Below, in pieces: positions 31,924-38,470 of a stretch of 38,470 bases of DNA. The position numbers were made by a program, and so were the translations under genes. The DNA is from Polyangiaceae bacterium. GTDB taxonomy: Bacteria > Myxococcota_A > Polyangia > Polyangiales > Polyangiaceae. Numbering within the stretch: position 1 is the stretch's first letter; the number at the start of each line of letters is the position of its first letter. The DNA lies in NCBI GenBank assembly GCA_016929495.1, contig JAFGIS010000631.1:1-38470 (forward strand), in the 5' to 3' direction. A model generated the notes under the pieces. It saw nothing but the letters and a program-made list of their open reading frames with translations. It had not been told where the DNA came from and did not search any database.

Positions 31924-33705
31924 GTGAAACGAGAACCGCCGCTCGACCGCACGGCGCCGCGCGCACTCTCCTGGCTCAGGGGTCGTCTGAGCTCGAAACG
32001 AACGCGGCCCGGATCCGGCATCCCGGCGCGGCGCAGCATCAGGATCCTGGTCTGGCTTCGCCGCCTGTCGCAGGCTGCGTTTCTGTTTCTATTCCTGTGG
32101 TTTCTGGTCGGCACCGCGTTCCGCGGCACCTTCTCCGGATCCGCGAATCAGCCGGTACGGCTGCCATGGCCCGTCGAGCTGTTCGTGCAGACGGATCCGT
32201 TCGTCGCCGTGATGACGTTCCTCAGCACGCGCGTGGTCTATCGCGGCCTCGCTTTGTCGCTCATCGTCATCGGCCTCACTCTCGTTTTCGGTCGGGTCTT
32301 CTGCGGCTGGATTTGTCCCTTCGGGACGCTCAACCATTTCTTCGGCTGGATCCTGCCGAGCCGCGTTCTGCGTGGCACACCGCGCATCGAAGCCAACCGC
32401 ACACACTGGTGGCAAGCCGGCAAGTACTACTTGATGCTGGCCTTCTTGGCCGCGGCGCTGGTGGGCAGCGCGTGGGGCGGCGCCTTCGATCCTATCTGCT
32501 TCGCCGTACGCGGCATCGGGCTTGGCGTGCTCCCGGCGCTGCAATACGTCGGCATTCGCGTGGGCGACGCCGCGGCCGCCGTACCGGCACGCTCGGTCCA
32601 GACGACCGGAGACGCGGCACAGGACTGGCTGGCCCGTCATGTCTGGACCTCGGAGCAGGCCTACTTCAACGCAGCGTGGTTCATCCTGCTGCTGCTCGTC
32701 GCGGTCCTGTTCATGAACCGGTTCATCCCGCGCTTCTGGTGCCGGGCCCTCTGCCCGCTCGGCGCCCTTCTCGGGATCCTGTCGCGCTTCTCGCTCTTCG
32801 GGATGGAGAAGCGCCACGAGAAGTGCACGGACTGCAACCTCTGCCTACGCCATTGTCAGGGAGCGGACAGTCCCCAGGGCGGCGTGAAACACCGGCAAGC
32901 CGAATGCCACATGTGCCTCAATTGCGAGGCCGCCTGCCCCGAGGACACGATCAAGTTCAGGTTCCTGCCGAACCGCAACAGCGCCGAGCGCACACCGGAC
33001 CTTCGGCGTCGCACGGTCATGGCTACGGCTGCGGCCGGCGCCGTGGCCGTGCCGGCTCTGCGTATCGGCACGTGGCCGGACAAGGCGTACAGCGAGAAAG
33101 TCATACGCCCGCCGGGAGCCGTCGAGGAACGGGAGTTTCTGGAGCGCTGCGTGCGCTGCGGCGAGTGCATGAAGGTCTGTCCGAACAACGCCCTGCACCC
33201 CGCTGTGCTCGAGGCCGGCCCAGAAGGACTGTGGACTCCGATCCTGATCCCCCGCGTCGGCTACTGCGAGTTCTCCTGCGTTCTGTGCGGCCAAGTGTGC
33301 CCCACGGGCGCCATCCGCAAAATCGACGAAAAAACGAAGATGGGCGTCGGCCGTCCCCCGGTGCGCATCGGAACGGCCATGTACGACCTCGGCCGTTGCT
33401 TGCCCTGGGCCATGTCCACCCCGTGCATCGTGTGCGAGGAATTCTGCCCGACCTCACCCAAGGCCATCTGGACCGAGGAAGTCGAGGTGCCCAAGCGCGA
33501 CAGCAAGTACGAGGGTGAGGGCGCGGCCCCGATGCGCACCGTGAAGGTGAAGCGGCCCCACATCGATCCAACGCTCTGCGTCGGCTGCGGCGCCTGCGAG
33601 AAAGTGTGCCCGGTCGTCGACAAGCCAGCCGTGTACGTGACGAGCGCCGGGGAGACGCGGTCGCGAACGAACGTGATACTGCTGCAGAATAGCGGGTACA
33701 GCTGA
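31924..33705 (+). CDS. Membrane polyferredoxin (NapH/NapG-like fusion)
   Basis: This 593-residue protein has an N-terminal membrane part with about five helices (48-65, 107-123, 170-187, 250-265). It carries the two CxxxCP motifs of NapH/NosR proteins, at 127-132 and 273-278. Ferredoxin-type Cys clusters follow at 301-311, 328-338, 409-419, 448-459, 501-508 and 552-562, enough for about five or six 4Fe-4S centres. Between them, at 361-380, lies RRRTVMATAAAGAVAVPAL, which looks like a Tat signal embedded in the chain, as if a NapG-like protein had been fused behind a NapH-like one. It probably passes electrons from the quinone pool to the DUF362 partner. The start is a GTG 1 nt after the DUF362 stop. 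Confidence 0.9.
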   Translation: MKREPPLDRTAPRALSWLRGRLSSKRTRPGSGIPARRSIRILVWLRRLSQAAFLFLFLWFLVGTAFRGTFSGSANQPVRLPWPVELFVQTDPFVAVMTFLSTRVVYRGLALSLIVIGLTLVFGRVFCGWICPFGTLNHFFGWILPSRVLRGTPRIEANRTHWWQAGKYYLMLAFLAAALVGSAWGGAFDPICFAVRGIGLGVLPALQYVGIRVGDAAAAVPARSVQTTGDAAQDWLARHVWTSEQAYFNAAWFILLLLVAVLFMNRFIPRFWCRALCPLGALLGILSRFSLFGMEKRHEKCTDCNLCLRHCQGADSPQGGVKHRQAECHMCLNCEAACPEDTIKFRFLPNRNSAERTPDLRRRTVMATAAAGAVAVPALRIGTWPDKAYSEKVIRPPGAVEEREFLERCVRCGECMKVCPNNALHPAVLEAGPEGLWTPILIPRVGYCEFSCVLCGQVCPTGAIRKIDEKTKMGVGRPPVRIGTAMYDLGRCLPWAMSTPCIVCEEFCPTSPKAIWTEEVEVPKRDSKYEGEGAAPMRTVKVKRPHIDPTLCVGCGACEKVCPVVDKPAVYVTSAGETRSRTNVILLQNSGYS

Positions 33706-33798
33706 TGGCCGCTGCAGCCGCCCCAAGGGGTTAGAACTGGGACCATCGCCTTGGCCGAGCGATGCACCCGCTCCGCGCGGGCCCGTTCGACACCTCGA

Positions 33799-35151
33799 TC
33801 AGAACTGCGAGAAGAAGTCCCACATCGTAGCGCCCGCGTTCGGCGCAAACTGGTGACCGGCCTTGTACTCGCACTCGATCACGGGGTAGCCGTCCTTGCA
33901 GCCCTGGTACTCCACGCAGGTACACGGCTGGTTGTTCGAGCCGAGGCCGTCGCACCAGCTCGACTGCATCGTCGTCGTCTGCGTTGAGCATCCGTTGCGC
34001 TCGACGAAGATCTGAACCGCTTGCCGATGGCCGGAGAGCAGGGTGTCGTCGCTGCCGATGAACGCCATCGTCGCCACCGATCGTGTGCCGTTTTCGCAGC
34101 GGCCGCTGGTCGTCGCGTTACCGGCCTGAGGCGCAATGGCTCGCATCATGCTGTCCTGCGTACAGGCGAGCGTGAACGAGAACATGGCACCGAAGCTGAA
34201 CCCGGTGGAGAAGATCCTGTCTTGGTCGATGCAGAGCTCCGAGCCAAAGCGCTCCAGCATCGCGTGCAGGAAATCGACGTCTTCGCCATTCGCGTTCCCC
34301 CAGCCGAGGCCGTTATCCTGGTAGTCCTGACCCTCGGGCGCAACGAGAATCGCTTGGCCATTGATCACGCTCGCAAGTCCGAAGTAGCCGCCGCTCGCAA
34401 TCTGCTGCGCCGACCCTCCCCACGGGTGCCAGCCAAAGATCAGCTTGTAGGGGTGGCTCGGATCGTAGTCATCCGGCAACGCGAGGATGTACTCGCGCGT
34501 CTTCCCGGAGACGTCGATGCTCGCGCGACCGCTCTGGAGCCCCGTCGGCGTACCGCAACCCACGCTGGGCCCGAGCGTGCCACCGCCACCTGTTCCAGCG
34601 GCGCCGGCCGCCCCACCCCCACCGCCCGCTCCGCCGCCAGCGTCCGCGCCACCTCCCGTTGCGCCTCCGCCCGTTTCGCCGCCGCCGTTCGCACCGCCGG
34701 TAGCCGTATTGCCGCCACGTCCACCAACAGTCCCACCGGCGCCCGTCAGCCCGCCACCGCCCGCGTTGCCCGTCCTGCCCCCGCGCGCCGCGTTGCCGCC
34801 ACGTCCACCAACTGATCCACCAGTGCCCACCGTGCCGCTACTTCCGGAAGCGCCCATCGTTCCGCCGCTGCCGCCGACGTTCGTCGTGCCGCCCGTGTCG
34901 GCAGCGCTCGTCGTGCCGCCCGTTCCGGCAGCACTCGTCGTGCCGCCCGTGTCGGCAGCGCTCGTCGTGCCGCCCGTGTCGGCAGCACTCGTCGTGCCGC
35001 CGCTGCCTGCCGGGCCCGACACACCTCCGGAGCCGGCCGGCGAGGTTCCACCCGTTCCCGTCGACGAGCTCCCGGAGCTGCCACAGGACAGGGAGAGCGC
35101 GAAGCTCGCGAGAGCGAGAGCCAGACCAGAAGGACGACGCTGCAGGTACAT
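33799..35151 (-). CDS. CE1-like esterase lipoprotein (feruloyl/acetyl-xylan esterase type)
   Basis: This 450-residue protein starts at the ATG at 35151. Its lipobox Cys is at 23, followed by a Gly/Thr/Ala stalk to about 195 built partly of 9-residue repeats. The catalytic domain (about 197-450) is an alpha/beta hydrolase related to feruloyl esterases and PHB depolymerases: YKLIFGWHPWGGSAQQ (oxyanion region), the nucleophile in GFSFG (Ser319), the acid in GSDD (Asp368 or 369) and His433 in AGHQF. Extra cysteines suggest disulfides. It follows the GH11 xylanase by 8 nt, so the likely job is stripping ester side groups from xylan at the cell surface. The exact ester specificity cannot be read from sequence. 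Confidence 0.87.
   Translation of the reverse strand: MYLQRRPSGLALALASFALSLSCGSSGSSSTGTGGTSPAGSGGVSGPAGSGGTTSAADTGGTTSAADTGGTTSAAGTGGTTSAADTGGTTNVGGSGGTMGASGSSGTVGTGGSVGGRGGNAARGGRTGNAGGGGLTGAGGTVGGRGGNTATGGANGGGETGGGATGGGADAGGGAGGGGGAAGAAGTGGGGTLGPSVGCGTPTGLQSGRASIDVSGKTREYILALPDDYDPSHPYKLIFGWHPWGGSAQQIASGGYFGLASVINGQAILVAPEGQDYQDNGLGWGNANGEDVDFLHAMLERFGSELCIDQDRIFSTGFSFGAMFSFTLACTQDSMMRAIAPQAGNATTSGRCENGTRSVATMAFIGSDDTLLSGHRQAVQIFVERNGCSTQTTTMQSSWCDGLGSNNQPCTCVEYQGCKDGYPVIECEYKAGHQFAPNAGATMWDFFSQF
34883..34990 (-). repeat. Four 27-bp repeats in the esterase stalk
   Basis: Four tandem 27-bp units at 34883, 34910, 34937 and 34964 encode the 9-residue unit DTGGTTSAA (one unit has G for D). 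A fifth, partial unit follows. They are nearly identical at DNA level, so copy number is likely to vary by slippage without breaking the frame. Confidence 0.85.
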
Positions 35152-35159
35152 CGTGGGGT

Positions 35160-36452
35160 TCACCCGGCCGTCACGTTGGCCACCGGGAACTCGATGCTTC
35201 CCGTGCCACCGCCTACTTCCACGAGGATCTTGGCCTCGAGCATGCTCCCCATGTTCATGCCTGCGGCCTTCCACGCATCGAAGTGCTCGGTGATGGATAC
35301 GGTCCCGCACTGGCGAGCCTTCTGACGGATACTCCAGAACTGATCCCACTGCGAGACGCCGGAGCATCTCGAGCCACCGGTTCCCTGCGTGGTGTTCCGG
35401 AACAGCTTGTAGCTCTCGCCATCGATCGTGGCCGTTCCCGTCTGGGTCGCGTTGTACGCATTGAACGGGAAGTTGTTGAAGGAGTCCTCGACGATATAGT
35501 ATTCAACACACGGGTTGTTCGACCAGCCGTAGATTCCAATATATGAGAAGCCGCCACCGCTTCCCGTCCTGGTGTAGGAGAACTGCGCCTTGATCGTCCC
35601 CATTTGGTCGTATGTCTTGCCGCTGTTGCCCCATTCCACGCCGACGCGGGCCAGGAAGTCGCCCGAATTGCTCCAGCGTGCACTGAACGCCGTGGTGTTG
35701 AACGTGGTAATGCATGAGTTGCCGTTTATCGCATTCGACCACAGTGACCAGCTGAGGCCGCCCGCGTTGCCCTGAGTATTGGCTCCGCAGTGATCCGTGC
35801 CGCCGGTCGGCATGGTCGCCGAGCAATCGACTTCTGGATCGCTACCCGTCCCACCACCGCTGCCCGCGGTGCCCGAGCTGGTCCCGCCGGTTGCGGTGGA
35901 GCCGCCCGTGGCCGTGGTCCCGCCAAAGCTTCTCCCGCCAGCGGCCGTGGTCCCGCCCGTGGTCGTAGCTCCGGCGGCCGCCGTAGATCCGCCGAAGCTT
36001 GTCCCGGCGACAGCCGTGGTCCCGCCCGCGGCCGTGGTCCCACCGGTGGGCGGGGTCCCGCCGGTTGGAACGGTGCCGCCCGTCGGGGTGCTGCCACCCA
36101 AGCCCGTTGTCCCGCCAGCGGTCGTCGTGCCACCGGTTTCGACCAAACCGCCTGTCGCCGTGATACCGCCGGTGGCCGGTGTACCGCCTGTCGGCAAAGC
36201 TGTGGTCGTCCCGCCGAAGCCCGTGGTCCCGCCGAAACCGAGGGTGCCGCCCGTGGCCGTGGTTCCCCCCGTGGCCGTGGTTCCCCCCGTGGCCGTCGCG
36301 CCACCCATGTCGCCCATGCCGCCCGTGCTGGTGGCTCCGCCATTTGCGGTGGTACCGCCCGTTTGCGACGTTGTCGAAGAGTCTTCCCCGCACCCCCACG
36401 CCACCACGCCGATCGCAGCCAACATCAAGAGCGAAAGAGAGGTAGTGCGCAC
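35160..36452 (-). CDS. GH11 endo-1,4-beta-xylanase lipoprotein
   Basis: This 430-residue protein has a signal peptide with lipobox Cys21. A Gly/Thr-rich stalk (22 to about 205) is full of GGTTATGGT-type units. A GH11 beta-jelly-roll follows: ARWSNSGDFLARVGVEWG (about 258-275), YDQMGTIKAQFSY, FSYIGIYGWSNNPCVEYYIV with the nucleophile Glu317, the thumb-like RCSG region, QFWSIRQ, HFDAWKAAGM, and the acid/base Glu412 in ILVEVGGG. Replacement of the usual EGYQSSG ending by EVGGGTGSIEF is a mild divergence. It cuts the xylan backbone, here at the cell surface and not as a free enzyme. The start is a GTG with GGAG 8 nt before it. A 15-bp palindrome lies 29 nt upstream. Confidence 0.92.
   Translation of the reverse strand: MRTTSLSLLMLAAIGVVAWGCGEDSSTTSQTGGTTANGGATSTGGMGDMGGATATGGTTATGGTTATGGTLGFGGTTGFGGTTTALPTGGTPATGGITATGGLVETGGTTTAGGTTGLGGSTPTGGTVPTGGTPPTGGTTAAGGTTAVAGTSFGGSTAAAGATTTGGTTAAGGRSFGGTTATGGSTATGGTSSGTAGSGGGTGSDPEVDCSATMPTGGTDHCGANTQGNAGGLSWSLWSNAINGNSCITTFNTTAFSARWSNSGDFLARVGVEWGNSGKTYDQMGTIKAQFSYTRTGSGGGFSYIGIYGWSNNPCVEYYIVEDSFNNFPFNAYNATQTGTATIDGESYKLFRNTTQGTGGSRCSGVSQWDQFWSIRQKARQCGTVSITEHFDAWKAAGMNMGSMLEAKILVEVGGGTGSIEFPVANVTAG
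36250..36303 (-). repeat. Three 18-bp repeats in the xylanase stalk
   Basis: Units at 36250, 36268 and 36286 (CCCGTGGCCGTGGTTCCC on plus) encode the GGTTAT unit. The first two are identical; the third differs at its end. The surrounding stalk is built of related but less regular units. Confidence 0.7.
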
Positions 36453-37171
36453 GACGGTACTCCTTCCCGGCTAGTCATTGCGATGCCCGGCATCGATAAG
36501 CTAGCATCACCGTTGCGGCCAACACGACCAAAAGGGATGGCGCGCAACATCGCTTCATTGCGCCTGCAAAAGTCGATGTTGTCTGTACTTGTGTGATCTG
36601 TTTCGGTTCAACGGCCTACACCACGAGTGACCCGCGATGACCTGCTCCTGTACGAAGGCGACCTGACGCGCACGCGGGGCTGCTGCTCTCCCGGCAGCCG
36701 CGCTCCGTACTCGATGCCGTGGTCGGGCGACGCTTCCCGGCGGCTCGAGCTCGCACCGGAAGGGCTCGACCGAGTCGATGCCTACATCGACGGACGCGCT
36801 GCGCGCAGCGTCACTGCACGCAACGACGGTCGACCGATTCGCGGTGGCCCGATCGGCGACTCAAGTGCCAACGGGCTCGAGCTGCGTGGTTCGCGGGCGG
36901 ATGTACATGCGCACGTGCATCGAGTGACGCTCGAAGCAGGCATGCGAACGATCGCCCTACGAACGCTGCGCCGAAGGTCCGTGTGCGCGTCGGTGCGCTG
37001 GGCGCAGTCGTGTTTCGGCCACGCTGCGAGCAGGCCCATCCGACCGGTCCACAGGACCGGCACCGTCGCTGCCGCTCGAGACTCCGCGGCCACTGCCTTC
37101 GGCTCTTTTTGATGGCTGCCACCGTCCCGTGGACTCCCTCGACAGGCCCAGCGTATAACTGGCCGATCCCC
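36453..37171. other. Intergenic region between the xylanase and FHA regulator genes
   Basis: The first 150 bases are AT-richer than the rest of the window and hold the xylanase operon promoter region and its palindrome. From about 36630 to 37110 several frames are open on both strands, but none shows a recognisable domain or convincing start, so I leave it uncalled. TATAAC at 37154-37159, 12 nt before the ATG at 37172, may be the -10 box of the regulator gene. Confidence 0.6.
36481..36495. promoter_or_regulatory. Palindromic operator candidate upstream of the xylanase
   Basis: CGATGCC-C-GGCATCG is a perfect 7-bp inverted repeat around one base, 29 nt before the xylanase GTG. Its position between a likely promoter and the ribosome site fits a repressor operator. 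No regulator gene is adjacent except the FHA-AAA+ protein, which is unlikely to bind there. Confidence 0.45.
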
Positions 37172-38470
37172 ATGGGCGACCACAGGACCCTCGGAACCAC
37201 GGTGCCTGGCGCGAGCACGCACGGAACCACCGGCCGCAGCACCCCCTACGGAGTCATCTGGGTATTCCCCATCCCGAACACGCTCACGACGCCGTTCGTA
37301 GGGACACGCATCCTATTGGGGCGCGGTGAGGCCTGCAACGTGGTGCTCGAAGGAGCCGAGATTTCGCGGCAGCACGCGGAGCTTCTGCGCATTGGATCCG
37401 AATGGGTCGTTCACGACCTCGGCAGTCGCAACGGCGTCCATGTCGATGCACAGCGCGTCGAGCAATCGGTCTTGCGTGTCGGCAGCGTGCTGCGTCTGGG
37501 GGAGTGGGTCGGGATCGTGCGGCCCTTCGAGGCCGGCCCCGAAAGCGGTCCTTCGTCTTTCCGGCAATTGGCTCCTGGGCTCTACGGCGGCGCACAGCTG
37601 CAGGCTGCCGTGATGGACGCTGAGCGGGCTGCGCGGAGCGACGTTCGCATCGTGATCCAGGGTGAGACGGGGAGCGGCAAGGCGCGACTGGCCCAAGCCA
37701 TCCATCACTGGAGCGGTCGCACCGGCGAATGGGTGGCGGCCAACTGCGCGGCGCTGTCCAAAGACGCCATGGAGGGCGAGCTATTCGGCTACCGCAAGGG
37801 CGCATTGGCCGGCGCCGACCGCACCTACCTCGGGCGCTTTCGAGCTGCGCAGGGTGGCACACTTCTACTCGACGAAGTGACCGAGATGCCGCTGTGCGTG
37901 CAACCCAAGCTGCTGCGCACGTTGGAGGAACGGGTCATAGTACCCGTCGGCGAATCCGTCGCAGTGCCCGTCGATGTTCGGGTCATCGCAGCCAGCCAAG
38001 AGCCATTGCAGCGGGCCGTCGAGCAGCAGCGTCTTCGTGCCGATCTCTGTGCGCGATTGGCCGGGCTTACCATCGCCGTACCGCCGCTGCGCGAGCGCCG
38101 CGAGGACGTACCGGGACTGTTCGCCCAATTGCTGCAACGCCATTGGGACGGACCCTTGCCTGCCGTGGATCCTCGTCTCGTGGAGTGCCTGTGCTGTCAT
38201 CATTGGCCCTACAACGTCCGCGAGCTCGATCAATTGACGCGCTATTTGGCCGAGGCTCGTTCACAAGAGACGGTGCTGCGCCGCGCACACTTGCCGAAGA
38301 CCATGCAGTATGCCGAAGTCCACAAGCAGCCAGCGAGCAACGGCGAGGCATTCGACGACGGCGCGGTGCGCCAGGCGGTGGTCCGCCAGGAACTGGAGAA
38401 GCGACTTCAGCGCGACAAGGAACTGGAATCCCTGCGGAGGGCACTGCGCCTGTGTCGCGGCAACATCACC
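37172..38470 (+). CDS. FHA-domain enhancer-binding-type regulator, 3' end outside window
   Basis: The frame is open from the ATG at 37172 to the last base (433 codons seen). An FHA phosphothreonine-binding domain lies at about 45-115 (ILLGRGEACNVVL, ISRQHAEL, DLGSRNGVHVD). A sigma-54-type AAA+ domain follows: Walker A GETGSGK (164-170), GGTLLLDEV Walker B (about 228-236), RVIAASQ sensor I, LRERREDVPGLF, and WPYNVRELDQL sensor II. The GAFTGA loop that contacts sigma-54 is changed to GALAGA (210-215). The chain ends in LRLCRGNIT, the start of a Fis-type helix-turn-helix. It is probably activated by a Ser/Thr kinase. The altered loop raises doubt that it drives sigma-54 in the normal way. Confidence 0.92.
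   Translation, partial: MGDHRTLGTTVPGASTHGTTGRSTPYGVIWVFPIPNTLTTPFVGTRILLGRGEACNVVLEGAEISRQHAELLRIGSEWVVHDLGSRNGVHVDAQRVEQSVLRVGSVLRLGEWVGIVRPFEAGPESGPSSFRQLAPGLYGGAQLQAAVMDAERAARSDVRIVIQGETGSGKARLAQAIHHWSGRTGEWVAANCAALSKDAMEGELFGYRKGALAGADRTYLGRFRAAQGGTLLLDEVTEMPLCVQPKLLRTLEERVIVPVGESVAVPVDVRVIAASQEPLQRAVEQQRLRADLCARLAGLTIAVPPLRERREDVPGLFAQLLQRHWDGPLPAVDPRLVECLCCHHWPYNVRELDQLTRYLAEARSQETVLRRAHLPKTMQYAEVHKQPASNGEAFDDGAVRQAVVRQELEKRLQRDKELESLRRALRLCRGNIT

Noticed and set aside
34487..35293. Plus-strand Pro/Val-rich frame opposite the esterase stalk (a similar one lies at 35797-36474)
   Set aside because: The complement of Gly/Thr repeat codons gives Pro/Val runs; the sense strands encode clear enzymes.
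36627..37112. Plus-strand open frame of 161 codons between the xylanase and FHA genes
   Set aside because: No domain, no ribosome site, Arg-rich, and the opposite strand is equally open. Left as intergenic.
1..38470. tRNA, rRNA, insertion sequences and transposases
   Set aside because: None recognised by eye on either strand. No integrase or transposase motif was seen in any translated frame, which also limits the integration hypothesis for the nadC fragments.

Overview
The window is high-GC bacterial DNA that reads as a myxobacterium (Myxococcota, probably the Polyangiales/Sorangium side). The signs are many secreted lipoproteins with long Gly/Thr/Ser linkers, MopE-like Cys/Asp repeats, a MYXO-CTERM-like tail, a perfect sigma-54 promoter, an FHA-type enhancer-binding protein, and housekeeping genes (acpS, nadC, psd, prfA) mixed with large family-specific hypotheticals. 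Everything here is read by eye from the sequence. Family names rest on motif recognition, not on a database search.

Layout. 1-5.1 kb (+): the 3' part of an S41 C-terminal processing protease, acpS, a bifunctional NAD(P)H-hydrate repair enzyme, then an ECF-type sigma factor behind a textbook -24/-12 promoter. 5.1-9.2 kb: a Cys-rich MYXO-CTERM-like surface protein, then an accessory patch with an orphan HigA antitoxin, a nucleotidyltransferase/small-protein pair, an unknown gene and a RelE/Phd toxin-antitoxin pair whose toxin looks internally shortened. Decayed copies of the 3' end of nadC lie in this patch. 9.2-13.2 kb: a large lipoprotein joining MopE-like repeats to a formylglycine-generating-enzyme-like domain; the intact nadC; and a CPBP glutamic intramembrane protease overlapping nadC by 4 nt. 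13.4-18.4 kb: an operon of a membrane-anchored HEAT-repeat protein, a lipoprotein and a zinc-ribbon membrane protein, then a small zinc-ribbon protein converging on an unknown gene, with a shared terminator hairpin between them.

18.6-26.7 kb (+): four genes with 4-16 nt overlaps: a DUF4175-like membrane/coiled-coil protein, a peptidase MA-like metalloprotease with TPR-like repeats, phosphatidylserine decarboxylase, and a methyltransferase carrying a disordered N-terminal region of about 650 residues. This looks like one envelope-related transcription unit. 26.7-28.7 kb is mostly gene-free: one small secreted PPC-domain protein and a strip of gene remnants (FG-GAP repeat, Uma2 nuclease tail, a 5 x 21-bp tandem repeat). 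28.7-30.7 kb (-): a Cys-rich lipoprotein, and prfA followed by an overlapping unknown gene. 30.9-33.7 kb (+): a Tat-exported DUF362 protein coupled to a membrane polyferredoxin. 33.8-36.5 kb (-): a xylan-degrading pair, GH11 xylanase and CE1-like esterase, both lipoproteins on Gly/Thr-rich stalks. 37.2 kb to the end (+): an FHA-AAA+ regulator, cut by the window edge, with a degenerate GAFTGA loop.

The points most worth following up are: repeated nadC 3'-end fragments flanking accessory genes; sigma-54 control of an ECF sigma gene; a recurring TAtnnT box 6-9 nt before start codons with no Shine-Dalgarno, suggesting leaderless mRNAs; a possible myxosortase and substrate within 8 kb; and the HEAT-repeat and DUF4175 operons, whose function is unknown.
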